Below, piece after piece: positions 1 through 12,526 of a DNA stretch of 64,000 bases. The notes beneath the pieces are model-generated. The model had not been told where the DNA came from. It did no database searches and worked only from the letters and a program-made list of their open reading frames with translations. A program made the translations under genes and the position numbers. The stretch comes from Branchiostoma floridae (lineage: Eukaryota; Chordata; Leptocardii; Amphioxiformes; Branchiostomatidae), in assembly GCF_000003815.2 (NCBI RefSeq), contig NC_049980.1:23595932-23659931 (forward strand). Reading direction: 5' to 3'. Numbering within the stretch: the first letter of the stretch is position 1; each line of letters opens with the position of its first letter.

Positions 1-120
1 CTCATTTTACTCACATGCCACTACGCCTTAGAATGTAATGTTATATTTTTATACATCCCAATTCCAGAAAGATAACTTTACAAACTGTACCAATTTCTGT
101 ACGATAAAAATCTCACTTCC

Positions 121-372
121 TCCGCACCGTCAACGCCCGTGAGGGTATTTACCGGAATAACCCGAAATGACCCGGAATAACCCGGAATAACCGTATATTT
201 TCTTGTTCCCATGGCCATATATACATTATTTTATGCCAAAATATTGCATTCTGCGATCTTAACTTATCAAAGCACACTGTATTTCGGTAGCTTTCATCCT
301 TTATTAAGGTTATTCCGGGTTATTCCGGGTTATTCCGGGTTATTCCGCTAAATACCCGGACCCGTCAACGCT
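121..372. mobile_element. Small inverted-repeat element built from 9-bp repeats
   Basis: Positions 143-200 carry tandem copies of a CCGGAATAA-type 9-mer, and positions 305-356 carry the reverse-complement series (TTATTCCGG). The outermost arms, GGGTATTTACCGGAATAACC and its near complement, face each other. A direct repeat CCGTCAACGC lies just outside both ends (127-136 and 362-371). The arrangement is like a MITE whose terminal repeats have become a minisatellite. No coding capacity is seen. The direct repeat may be a target-site duplication, but it is separated from the arms by a few bases, so this is inference. Confidence 0.55.
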
Positions 373-533
373 ATCGCAAAATGAACCGTGCGATTTAACG
401 ACAACTCCTCAAATGTTACATGACCAGTGTTTTACTGCAAATCAAGAAACATTTTCCTTTCCTAGACTTTGCTAATGAGCGCTGCAATGTTTTCTGTACG
501 AGTAGAGGTCATGGATAAACAGTATTCTTACAA

Positions 534-649
534 CGTTTATTTGAAGGGCTAAGAAGGGCTGAGAATTGTCGTAAAAACGCACGGTACATTGCGTTTATTT
601 GAAGGGCTGAGAAGGGCTGAGAATTGTCGTAAAAACGCACGGTACATTT
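534..649. repeat. Two-copy 58-bp tandem direct repeat
   Basis: Units 534-591 and 592-649 are nearly identical. Each contains TTTATTTGAAGGGCT followed by a second GAAGGGCTGAG and ends ACGCACGGTACATT. No protein-like reading frame was recognised. The rest of 1-875 shows nothing else that I can assign. Later exons of gene D are expected upstream of coordinate 1. Confidence 0.8.
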
Positions 650-875
650 TGCGACCATAGCAGACCCATCCAAGGACGAACCATTAAACCGGGGACAAAG
701 CCGGGCGCCTGCGGCGCCCCGGCAAAAATGCATGTTTTAACAGGTATAGAAATGTTTGGCATGAATTGAACAGGTCCGTTCATCTCAACATCACTCCATC
801 ACCCATCACAACGGCGACTACTATGGATAGAAGGCATTTTGCGACTGCAAGTCGCAAAATGCAAAAAACACTCAC

Positions 876-3836
876 AGGCGAATGTCAAGTTGGCTCCAAC
901 GCTGACAACCCTGCCGTACTCGTTGTAAGCCTGGCACCAGTACCTTCCCTGGTCCGCAGCTGTGGGTGTAGGGATGGTCAGGGTTCCACCTGAAGTCTGG
1001 TAAGGAGGCTGACGCGTGATCTGCAAATGATATCAACGTGTTTTATCATTCTCGCTTTACTTGACGTATACCTGACATTGAAGTTCCCAAGTCAGTACAG
1101 GCCAATGATGACGGGATGCTCATGTTTGGTAGTGGGCCTTCGTTACAAAATACTAATCGCTTGCGGCTACAGAAAGTAACAGTAAAATGTAAAACATATT
1201 TTAGGATTCCAATGCGAAGACATGCATATAGAATAAATATAGTGTTGATCATGATGATGACAAAGAATCTATGCCATACTTACCGAATCAAGGTCGACAT
1301 ATTGTTTGAACCAGAGATATTGTGGTGCGGGGTCGCCTGTCGCTGTACATTGGAAGGACACGGTGGTCGTAGTGCCAGCTGGGTTGAACACCACGTCTTT
1401 TGGTTCGACAGTAAACTTCGGAGCTATCACTTGGGCTGGATCGAATGGCGCTGCAGATTGGATGAAATGTACACTTATTCAATATTCCCCTATAGCTAGT
1501 GCTTCCTGATATCTGTCCAGTGTCTTTTTGTTGCCATGGCACGTTCTTAGTAACGGAAACGTCTGACCTTTTACAAAACTTACCCAATTACTTGAGCAAC
1601 TGTTGTATCGGTTGCTGGTTGATGTATTGCTTCACATTCCGTTATATTTCATGGTAAGGTCTGACCTTTTAATGACAAACAACCCTTTCTGTCTGTATCA
1701 GAAAAACAGGATCAACAGCAATCATTACAATCTTTTCTTCAAACATTTTCCTGATGTAAGGCCTGTCTTATATCCAAAGAGTTGTAAGAGGGCAAAAAAA
1801 TATTACGTTTTTCTCCCCGTTTCTGTTACTAACGGAAGGTCGCTAGCAATTCTGCTTTCCAACATCTGCTCGGAGATTAAGCTCTGTGATCGTGTCATTG
1901 AAAAGTTGTTGTGGGCACCCTACCCATGTTTTCTATTGATCGAGGTTTTGTTGTCTGGTGCTCGCCGTCTGACAAACCGGTTCTGCAGAATAGACGCCCT
2001 GTCCCAAAACTCCAATTTCGTGCTTCAGCGCCCAGACAAGCCTACTGTCCTTTAATTGGGGTCATTTAAAGCGTCTGGGAAGATCCTAGTAGACGCCTAA
2101 CAGTTGAAAGGATGCTATACCACCTTAGTCATTGTATGATTGTTATCATGGGTTCACAACAGACAACAGAGGACATGACTCTTATTTTTCTCGTGTCTCC
2201 AGTTATGCGTCACCTTGATCTGAAGGTGATAATTATCATGACAGTTGGCTTTCCAAAGCTTTTCAATGGACTAGCGACTTTACACCAGTGGTAATATTGG
2301 TCTTAGTGTGTAATCATTTCAAGGGTGCCTGTCCTAATAGTATCAGCATTATGTGGTGAGAGTCAAAGTTGTCGTTAAATATCGTCAAGGTTGTCGCTTA
2401 ATGTTTAGGAAATCACTTGCTGATCATGTATATGGTTCTCCCTGATGCGCATACATGTAACATGTCACATATATGTGACCCTGGGAAGCCGGACGGATAA
2501 GCTCGCCACTGCCCTAGGTCTTATGTTTTCGATGGGTAAGGCGAATGTAATGAAAACTTCTAAACAATCGTTCAGTTAACTAATGACTCATACATGCATA
2601 CATACAGACATTGAAAGCTTTCTTTGTTCAATTATTAGTCACTGATACGACATCGATTGCAATGACTAATATTCAGTCACAGTCTGGTCCGGACATTATT
2701 AGCTTGGTATGCTGTTTGTATGATTCGCCATTCACTTATTTTACCACTGCTATCACAATGGAATGAACATATACTCTTATTGGTTACACTCATCGGCACT
2801 ACTACTGTTACTGTTCAAGAGCAACCTTCGAAATCTCCCAGCACAACCCCATATTTCTACAGCGCAGCTGGCTTCATTGGCCTCCGGACAACTATTAGCA
2901 ACTCACTGGAAAACAGCGTCTACCTTAAGCCTCCAGCATTTAACATTTATCTCTTCATCATTTTATAACAAAACGCGTTGAAAGTTAGAGGGGATACAAA
3001 TACCATACCGGTACCCCAAACTGAGATTTCACTCATTTTTGCCCATAAATCACAGAAAAATTGTGCAGCGAGGCAAGAGGTACCCTTATGTCAAATACCT
3101 CGCTACTTATATAATAGCTTTGAAATGACACTGGCTGCCCTTCTGGTTCAATATTTTCGTCTCTTGTAGGAGACAGAAGAAATCAGAACAAGCCGCAACA
3201 GTCAGAAATCTAAAATGATGTATTTTCCTCTCCCTGTTGTAGAATCCGCCAGCTCTAATTGGAGCCTAAGTATGTAAGTTGGTGGGGAATATTGAAAGTC
3301 TTGTTGTATGTTGTTAGATGCTTGGTGATTTTCACACTCAATGATGGTTCCATGTTAATAGCTGGTTGGTTTATTTTCTGTAAGCGAGCAAAGCATCTAG
3401 AGTTTTATGCGTCAGCTTAGTACTAGTTGTAGTAGAGACATACGGTGTATCACAGCACCGTTGTGTTAGCTTGAACAAACTTAAGCCTCTGCAATACACA
3501 GTACCAGCAAAGCTGTATCACCACCAACAACAGTTACACGCATTCCGTCATCACAACTCACCAGTTGGTAGAGTGGTTTGTAGACACGTTCATCAGAAGG
3601 GATGGGGACAAACCAGGGACATAACCAGGGGTGTTGGGTAGGTATGGGGATAAAAGATAAATTCGTTAATTATACTTTTATCAACTAAAAGTAATAGATC
3701 ATCAGAATAGAATAGATTTATGACAATAAAAAGAAAATCATGCAAGTGGAAGGAAATAAACAGTCACATGAGTTGACTTACCTCCTGTCGTGCCAATCCC
3801 TATGCACGTTATCGCCAGAATCACCGATACCCACAT
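876..3836 (-). CDS. Gene D, 5' part: Ig-superfamily receptor, contactin-like Ig1 (runs off left edge)
   Basis: Three exons are visible: 3782-3836 (55 nt), 1284-1450 (167 nt) and 876-1020 (145 nt). Exon 1 starts at an ATG and encodes a signal peptide (MWVSVILAITCIGIGTTG), with a GTAAGT donor in phase 1. Exons 2-3 encode a first Ig domain with both cysteines (FQCTATGDP, YWCQAYNEYG) and the core Trp (YLWFK), ending TFA in phase 1. Exons 1 and 2 have exactly the lengths and phases of gene C exons 1 and 2; exon 3 is three codons shorter. The domain resembles contactin/L1-family Ig1. The rest of the gene lies beyond position 1, so whether it has a membrane helix or CARD cannot be seen. The signal exon was assigned by phase and homologous position. 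Sure of the Ig exons, fairly sure of exon 1. Confidence 0.85.
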
Positions 3837-6800
3837 GTTGGTGACCTGTGAACAGGGTAGCAGAAAAATGTATCCCAAACGTTATAATGCAACATGGGCA
3901 TGGGTATTTATGGCTATTGGTACATGTGCATTATTAGTAAACTTGTACGGAATCATTACCGAGGTAATCAAAGCAGTATGATCGGCTGATTGTCGATGCC
4001 TCACAAGACACAACACATAGTGACATACAGGACACACTGACACACGCACAAAAAATGTATCAAAATGTTATCAAAAATATTGTGATTACTAGTATACAAT
4101 TGGTCATTTCTAAAGAAAAATAGTCATAATTGTCAATAGAGAAAAGAGGCAGATAGAGGAGGCAACGATGATCATTTTGATGTTGAAATAAAAATACATT
4201 GTACATTGTACATTGTACATGGATGTAGTCAGTTACTATCAATGGCGTGCAAATAAAGGGATTGTAAAGCATATGTAAAGCATACACCATATTTTCGACA
4301 TGAAATAAAATGACACCTGCAAAATTTGATAATGTGCTTACAGTTGACCCAACATGGAGAGCACCACACTAAGACTGTAATTTATGATACAGAAATTGAA
4401 AAAGACATGATATAACCTTGACATAAGTACTGTAGTTACAAACACATGCACATTAAAAGGATGACCTTGGGACTTAAAGTGCCTATACGATCATGTATTT
4501 TGAGCCACTCAAAATTAGCATCTGCACACTGAAGTGACTTAAGTTCTCACAATCGATAAGAAGCCCAAACGTAGGACCTGGTACTTCCTTCGCTGGTAAA
4601 ACATAGCTATTCAATCACAATGACATCTATTGTTGTCATTGGAGACATGTTTTGATTACCATTTTCCTCAAGGGGTGCTGCCTAAGGGGTTATCACCACA
4701 AAAACGAGTAACACCAGTCTTGACAGGAAATCTCTTTTCACAACTAAGGTGTTAATGTAAGTCTGTTTTTGTTGCTCAAAAGTCTAGAAACAACAATGTT
4801 TCCAAATTTGCCCTGAAGGTATTTTGATGAGTAGATGCAGGCGATAGAAAATTTAAAAATGGCCGACACAAGAGTCGTTATTACCCATAGAGCATTGCAG
4901 GCTTTGTAACTCCCACCCGCCCCTTCATTCATGAACGCGATCTTGTCTTGCAAATGAATGGCTTGTGGTGTTATGAAAACAGGGGTTTGTATGGCAAAAT
5001 ATACCATGATTAAAGCAGAAAAGGAGCCGGGAGCGGTGTCCTTAACCCGACATTAATGTGCCCAAAAAGCACGACCTCTGTGCCGGCAACTGATACTACT
5101 ATTTTAAAAGCCATGTGTTCCTTGAGGTATTAGCTCAGACCTATCCTCTTGTTTTTTGTGCAGTAGCTACTTTAAGCCAATATAAACCATAAACATAAAT
5201 TTCAATCGGCAAACAATTTGCTATCAAAGGCGTGAATCGACTTCATGTACAAACCAACTTTATCAAGGCCAGTGCTTCGGTGTCTGATTGTAAGCTGTGT
5301 ACCTATCATCTCAGTACCCTTCGTCTCTGGAAATTTTGAATGATTTCGATCTCATACCAAAGATATGCTAACGGTGTTGATTGAGCAACTGAACAGCATT
5401 CAAAATCATGAATTTTGAAATTATAACCACTTCCCGGTACGACAAGATATATTTCAACTTACCAGTGTTGCTACAGAACGTCGTAATATCCAAGCAGTAT
5501 CGACCGCTCACATGTGGTACATACAGTGTAAGTTTATCTAAATGTGTTCATTTTTTGCAGGATCTCGATGATTAAACATTGGCGTTCAAATTAAATATCT
5601 ATGTTCTCACGTAACCATTCTGGTATGCACAAAACCCATTGACATTTGTCATGGAAGAGTTGTCCCAATATCTAGGTCTTTACGAGATTTCGTACAACCA
5701 GATTAAAAAGGGGAAATGGAGAGATCCATGTTGTAAATATTTACAAGCGGTAACGGGAGGGATGTTATCTTACCTTTTAGGTACGTCAGTGGTGTTAACC
5801 GCCTTCCTTGAAGACGCCAAGACGTTAAGAACGCCGCCCCTACTGTACGGACCGTCTTAGACGCCCCCTTCAAATGCGGGATGATCTTTGAACCGTCCTA
5901 TTGTAATGATGGCCTTCCAACACCGCGCCCAGAAGCAATTATCCCACACGCAACTTGATTCGTCAAGACTTGTCTAACAACTATGCCGCGAGGTCATTCC
6001 GTTCTGATCAAACTGTTTACTAGTATGTTTTGCATTTTTATTTCATATTGTTCTGAACGACAGTAAACATGCGTCTTCTTTTAAAAAGCTTGTTTCTTTA
6101 GCATACATGTTTAAGACGCCGTGGTTCGCGTGGAATCCTTATGCTCTCCACAGGCAAATCTTCCGAGACGTTGAAGCGTATTGTCATCACAAATCGTTAA
6201 CGCCTGAAGTTATAACGTTTTCTCATTTTAAAGCAAAGGTCAAAACCGTTGGCTCATGTCCCTACGAAGGCCAACAATCCGTTAACCTTGCAGCGGGAAG
6301 GAGTGTCTGAAAACGGCCGTCCTAATTGCTAACAAGACTGCCTTTCTTCGTCCACCCGTCGTTCGCTCGAGGCTACAGCAAAGGGAACAATTGACATGGC
6401 ATAAACATGTACGGCGCTCCTTCGTTAGCATACCAGGTGTTCAGGGGTCACAGATGTGTCATGTGAGCCGCCTAGACGTCCTTGCTGTTTTTTATATACA
6501 CTGTAGCGTTCGCTCTTGTGTAAAAGAATGTGAGAGGACTCCTGGAGTGTGTCAAGTTCAGATTTGTAGTGGTCCTGGATGATCAGGACTTAATACAATA
6601 TTGTTGACAACCTAACTTACATGTTAGTATAGTAAGTTCGTAATATGCATCTTGATAAACTACCTAATCTTTGTTTGTGCTATTGTAATGAAGTGCTCCC
6701 TGCGAGTATAGGTGTATGCACGGTCGCATCAGGTTCCCCATGGGTCACAGCGCAGGGTACCGCGGTCCAGTGGAGCTCACACCCCGGACCAGTTTTGGGC

Positions 6801-7004
6801 CCTACCGGTAGAGGTCGCAGTCCTTCGGAGATGACGTTAATCCTTCGGTCCCGTCATAGTGAGAAGTACACGGTCCCGTACTCAAGGACAGCCACACCTC
6901 GATCAGGCAATACATTACGTCATTACGTGTGGGTTTGCTAGGATCAAATACAATATCGAGTCCGAACTAACAAATTAGCCCCTCATAACCAAATCAAATA
7001 AAAC
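3837..7004. other. Intergenic: 5' flank of gene D to 3' end of gene A
   Basis: No exon, RNA gene or recognisable protein homology was found on either strand. A short TACATTG-type tandem repeat lies at 4197-4220. Any 5' UTR exons and promoter of gene D should be in this stretch, but nothing pinpoints them. Confidence 0.6.
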
Positions 7005-7010
7005 TTTATT
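7005..7010 (-). terminator. Candidate polyadenylation signal of gene A
   Basis: TTTATT on the plus strand reads AATAAA on the minus strand, about 670 nt downstream of the gene A stop. The surrounding 15-mer AAATAAAACTTTATT recurs at 14884-14898, downstream of gene B, which supports a shared 3' UTR end. Confidence 0.5.
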
Positions 7011-7676
7011 ATAGTTAGCGAGACAAAGATTCCAGCCTCTGCATGTCAGGTGGTGTAATACGTAGATACATTGAAAATGCTCATCATCATTTAGTTTTTG
7101 GATTGACATATCTTGAATAAAATGCTTCTTAACAGGTAAACTATTTGTCATTAAAGTGATACTTGACATTCAACGAATCCCTTGCCAGTAGTCCTGTGTA
7201 AATATAAAATGTATACCCTAGATTTCACATAGAGCACCTGATATATAGACAAATTGCAGACAAGTGTGATACAGTGTGGGACAATATTCTAGATGAACAG
7301 TAAATTAATCACCTAAACATACAATTCCTCATCACCTTAAATCTTCTAACTTAGCATTACTCCGACCAGACCGTTGTTCTCCGATACATGCACAGCCCCA
7401 CGCTTCTTAGGCCCCCATATATGCATTCCACTGGACTGTTACCTCACTGCGACCTGAATAAGATTTATGTAAACTTTGATTTTATAATTTCAATAGCATC
7501 CAAAATGCAAAGGTATGACTGACTACAAAACACACAAAGCGAGACAAGATTTGGCTTACGACAAAACACACAAAGTGTAAAAAGATTTAGTTATTTCATC
7601 TATGACACGAGCGATCTGTCAAACTAAAGGTCTCAGCGATGTCGTCCTTGCTGGAGAAGAAAGGGCGCGTAATGCG

Positions 7677-10600
7677 CTACTGCACTGTTGTGACTTTGAT
7701 CTCGCACGACACGGTCCCGCCGTCAGGTGCACGTCCCTGACAGGTGTAGGCCCCGTCCAGGTCAGGGGTCATCTGATCGATGTGCAGCTCGTGTAGGAAG
7801 CCGTCTGACGTCGCCCGGAACCCGGGGCGTTTGGCGAGGCTCTCTCCGTTATAAAACCAGTGTGCACCGTCAACTATGAACAAAGATATGAAACAGCTTA
7901 AGCATTTAACGCATTGTGCCCGACGATGACCGATCGTCGCCCTCAATGTTTGTCTAACGTTTATACTTGTTTATTGATATAATCAACGCTAGTTCACCTT
8001 TATCCGCGGGGTAACCTATATCCGTTGTGTTGCTAAATAGGGTATCCAGAGATATCAAGTCGGTGGAAGGTAGTTTCAAATCGTACTTTTTTCACAATAC
8101 AGTTTGAAACCATCATCTGTCGACTTGATTTCCCTAAATACATTGTTCTTTAAAAGAACGGATAATGGTTATCCTACGGATAAAGATGAACTAGCGTTAC
8201 ATTTGGACGTCCAGGATTTTAAGCGATTTGGTTTCTAGTTCGAAATGCAATATCCTGTCAATCTATCTTAATGCCTGATGATCTCAATATATGACCTAAT
8301 GTATGTCATCTATGCTGTGCACTATAATGGTGCAAAAACCGTGCAATCATGACTACTGGTACTATTCTATGATGTCCTTGACCAAAGGAACAAAACCTAA
8401 AAGAATATGCGACAATTCGGAACTAGCATATAAAACCTTAACTTATTCGTACCTCTACCGTACTTGAACTTTTAAACATGGAGTGATTCAACCCTACCTT
8501 CTCCGCTCACTTCCAAGATGACAGGCATGTTGATTGGCACCACGGCAGACGACAACGCGGACATGAGTCCTCCCGTCTGTCCCACAGAGCTCATCTCCTG
8601 TGCCTCGTCTACTTTCACGTTCGGACCTAGAAGAATGGGGGTTGTATATCACAGTCCAGGGTACGTTTGCACATCAAATGGAATCGATGATTATGCAAGG
8701 TCACATTGATGACAAAATGCCTGCTCACGCATGTCTGCGTTTGTGAAATCAAAGTGATGCTAACACAAATAACACCGTTACCATACAAAGACACATAAGA
8801 ACATGTGCGATATGCTTTGAAGTTTCGGTATGATGTAGGCTGTCAAAAATATTCAACATTTGATGAGAAAAAAAAACTTTTGAAAGTTGGCGACATTATC
8901 AAGAAAGTGTCTACAACCTATTACATTCACAGCTTGTACAAGGTGCCGAGACTCCTATACAACCCACTGTAACTTCGCCAACTTTACCACAGCTATATAC
9001 AATGGATTTGTAGGTGACAAATAAACATGTTCAAACTAATCTTTTCCTTACCTATCTGGATTCCCGACATCATCCCTTCTCCGTTTGACACAGTGGTGCC
9101 GTTGGCCTTCATGGTACTCTGCATCTGTACGTTACTGTTCATCATCACAGCTTCCTCCTCCATGATCCGCGTGTTCAAGTTCACACCCTCGCCTGGGGTT
9201 TACACAAATAGAGTCTCAGACAATCGTCTTCATCATAGGCTATTATCAAAGCGCTTCATCTTAGACATTAGCCTGCTGTGATCTCTACCGCAAGTCATGA
9301 TCATGAAGTCTCTGGATACATGTTACAGCAAGATTTGCCAGCAAAGACATAATATTCATTTTTACGTGGTCTAATCTAACAAATTACCGTTTATTCTTAC
9401 TTTCATATATGTGGTGACCAGCCCCTCCAACTCTGGCCTGCCACTTGCTACATTATGTAATCGAACGCCGCAGTGTGTCTGCTACACCTCCAGTAACCAT
9501 GGTAGCAGCGGTTTAGTCCAGGTCATCGACCTTATTGTTTGGAACGGAAGAAGAGGAAGAGGAAGAAACGGAGTAAAACTACATGCTTCCTTTCCGCAAA
9601 CGTGAATATGGATATATCTTTAGTACCTAAGAATCTTACCTTCCAGAAGGTCTGCAAGGTAGGCCGACTGGTCGTCTGTCCTCAGGGCAGCACAGAAGAC
9701 ACCGAAGTCTCGATCACTCCGGGAGGGCAGCAGGTGAAGAATCCGCTTGTTCTTGTCCTCGCGTGACTTCGCACCGAGGCAGCAGTTCGCCATGTGTCTG
9801 GTGAAAACCTACAGAAAGGTAGTTATGAAGGTAAATGATAAATATGACATTGAAGCCTTCACGTTTCAGATAGTTTTCACCGAACAATTTTCTGAAATGC
9901 TTAGCTTCGGACAATCATTCTTGGTCCAAGGACGCAGTTGTTGTTATGTTGTTGTGAAAAGTAGGAGACGTCACCCATATTTATCTGTAATGAATGCTTT
10001 TCTGACAGTTCAAAGGCAACTAGAACAGATGATGATCATTTTCTTATTTCTTGAGAAAATGGACTCATGTGTGTTATCCCATTGGAACAACACCTGTCAC
10101 GTCTGACTAAATGTCAAAAAAGACGTCACTTAAACAAAAGGAATCATTTGCAATATCTGGCTCGCACGGTCTTGCCTTAAACATTAAAGTTTCAGCTACG
10201 CGACAGAAAAATGTATCACTTACTTTATTGTCAGAGAAATGGGCGATGATGTCATCAGGGTTCATCTTGTTAACCAGCAGGTTTCTATGACTAGCTATCC
10301 GCCTCTTCTTGTCGACTGACAGTCCTGTCCGAAAAAATGAAATTGAAAAAGGTGAATACTGGGACAATATAAGAAAATTTATTGAGAATTGCTTAAGTCA
10401 AAGGAATATCCTTTCTTAGTCTATGTAAAATCCCTTTCTCATATCCAAGATGACACGATTTAAAGTTGCCAGGACCGATCGGGTACGTATAGGCTTAGGT
10501 GCCAATCGCATGTAACAAATTTGTCCCAGGTTCATTTAAAGTCCGACTTCAACCAGGTGCCCGACCGGGACCCAAAATACCTCGGGAGCCGCAAGGTGTC

Positions 10601-12526
10601 CCACAGGGCTATAGGGGGCCACAGTCCGTGAACTGCCCGGCAGGGACACCTTTTTCCAATTGTGACCTGAGCCTTACAGAAGATCTTTAGTTAGTGTGCT
10701 GTGCGACGTACCCTCTCCTTCCAATGTGTCCGCCAGCCAGTGGAGCTGCTCCTGTTCCCTGAGACTCGCACACAGGCAGCCGTATGACTCGTCCTGGTAC
10801 GAGGGCAGAGCGTCCAACAGCTTCTTAGACTTGCTCTCTGGTGTCGGCTGGCTGAAGGGCATCAAATGATGATTGAATTACGATATTTAGATTATTGGTT
10901 TAATGGTTCTTTCCCTTTTCCATTTTAGACTAGAGCTATGTCTATATTCACAGAAAAGATTCACAAAAAAGACGGATAGTAGCTTCAGGTAGGTTTTGAC
11001 GGCTCATAGGTGTTCTCACGTTTAGGTCAACATAGTAACATACACACAAAGTGAGATGCGTTTTATCTAAATGTCGAAGGCGTAAGCTTATGGTACAGTA
11101 GGATCAGGAATATGGGAAGCAGGAAAAGTAGACAGGATATCTGGTGAAAGATTAGGAATATTATAGTAAAAACGTCACCTTATTATATCGTTAAGTGTAG
11201 TTTCAGGAATAACACCCTCCTGGGCCAGGTAAGACGCCACTGTGGTCGGAGACTTCATGTTGTCGATGATTGTATTCCTGTATGTCCTTAGCATGGCCTG
11301 ACGGTCTGGACTCATGGTGGAGAATACTACAGAGTTTGGGGAGGGGGATCATGACAGCTTATCAATATAAGAAATCTTTATTGACACAACAAAAGTACAG
11401 CGACTTTCGTAATGTCTATAGCAACTGCTTACAGTACATATAAATAGACATATATGAATAAATGTATCTATAGAAATGGATAAGTCAACATGTTGAGTCT
11501 AGCGTTACATCAAATGTGATCTGTTGTGCTCTCATGAAAGTCATCCTCACAAATCTTATTTATCACAACCGAAACTCCCATTATAAAAAGTCCGTTGTTT
11601 ATCCAAATATTCACATACAACAGATTTAGATTTAGACACAAAGTCTTCTAATTGTCTTATCTTTAGACTAATTGGATTTAAGTCGACACACCCCACACTT
11701 GTATTAGCAATGTTTTGCGGTAAACTTATCATTAATCAAACCCGGAGCAGTAGGATGTAGTTTACGTGTTTTGTCAGTGGCATTTACACCACACGTTATT
11801 TAATTTAGTTCCATTTCAAATAAGTTAATGATACATACATCTAGAGCGTGTTGACATCCTAGCTTCAGAGGCAGAAAAGCTTATCGCCGTGTCGTCCATT
11901 TTGTTCTTCTTCCCCATTAACTCACGAAACTTTCTCTCCAGTCCTATCTTATCTCGTACAGGCTTGCATCGTTCTTCACAGAAACAACAGCACACCATCT
12001 GGGGAGGGAGGGCGTAATCAGTCTTGTGAAGATTTCAAATACTGCATGTAGCCTTTAGTTACTTCGCCGATAGAAGATCGTTGCTATATGGTTTTGACAG
12101 AGGAATTTGAGTATTGAACGGGTTCAGAATTTCACCTTACTATAGTTCTTCAAAAACTAAATAAATCAGCGTTCTAGCTAGAAAGAATTTTTCTGTTATC
12201 TCGAGTTTGTCTAACGGAAAACAATCACCCGGAAATAATTCGTCTCGTCCCACGGCACTGAATGGCAGTAAGATCGATGTTGCACACATGTCGATATTAT
12301 TGTCACAATTTACAACTATCGAGAATTATAATAAAATCATAAATTTCCCACTAACACTGATGTCTTTTGTGGCATTATATTGAGACCATGCCCGTTGAAG
12401 CCTTACCAGGACAATCCACAGCACGAGGAAGAAGAGAAATGGTATGACCCAGGCAAGTGCTATCGCGCCAAACTCTCCAGTGATTCCCGGAGTTGCACCC
12501 CCTGTGGGTGGTGACGTTGAATCCAT
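7677..12526 (-). CDS. Gene A: membrane-anchored tandem-CARD plus Ig protein, 434 aa
   Basis: Nine exons in transcription order: 12407-12526, 11839-11998, 11179-11326, 10712-10851, 10224-10324, 9640-9808, 9052-9192, 8498-8626, 7677-7873 (1305 nt, in frame). Residues 1-22 are Thr/Pro/Gly-rich. Residues 23-41 form one hydrophobic helix, followed at once by MVCCCFCEERC, a likely palmitoylation cluster. CARD1 spans about 97-190 (MSPDRQAMLRTYR to LADTLEGEG), CARD2 about 191-279 (RRIASHRNLL to LADLLEG). A linker (280-335) leads into a C-terminal I-set-like Ig domain (about 335-432) with W (HWFYNG), YTCQG and the stop after VTTVQ. No cleavable signal peptide is seen, so N-out, C-in topology is inferred. 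CARDs form homotypic helical assemblies in innate signalling; the role here is inference. The intracellular exons are nearly identical to gene B. Confidence 0.9.
7985..8198. mobile_element. MITE with 22-bp terminal inverted repeats, in the last intron of gene A
   Basis: Left end AACGCTAGTTCACCTTTATC and right end reading GATAAAGATGAACTAGCGTT are inverted repeats with one mismatch. The interior also folds back (ATATCAAGTCGGTGGAAGG against ATCATCTGTCGACTTGAT). A related copy with a degraded left end lies at 60889-61066. It is non-coding and non-autonomous; the superfamily is not determined. Confidence 0.75.

Noticed and set aside
10490-10690. GC-rich stretch with opposed GGTGTCCC and GGGACACC in a gene A intron
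   Set aside because: The short arms could form a hairpin, but there is no target duplication or second copy in the window; too weak to call an element.
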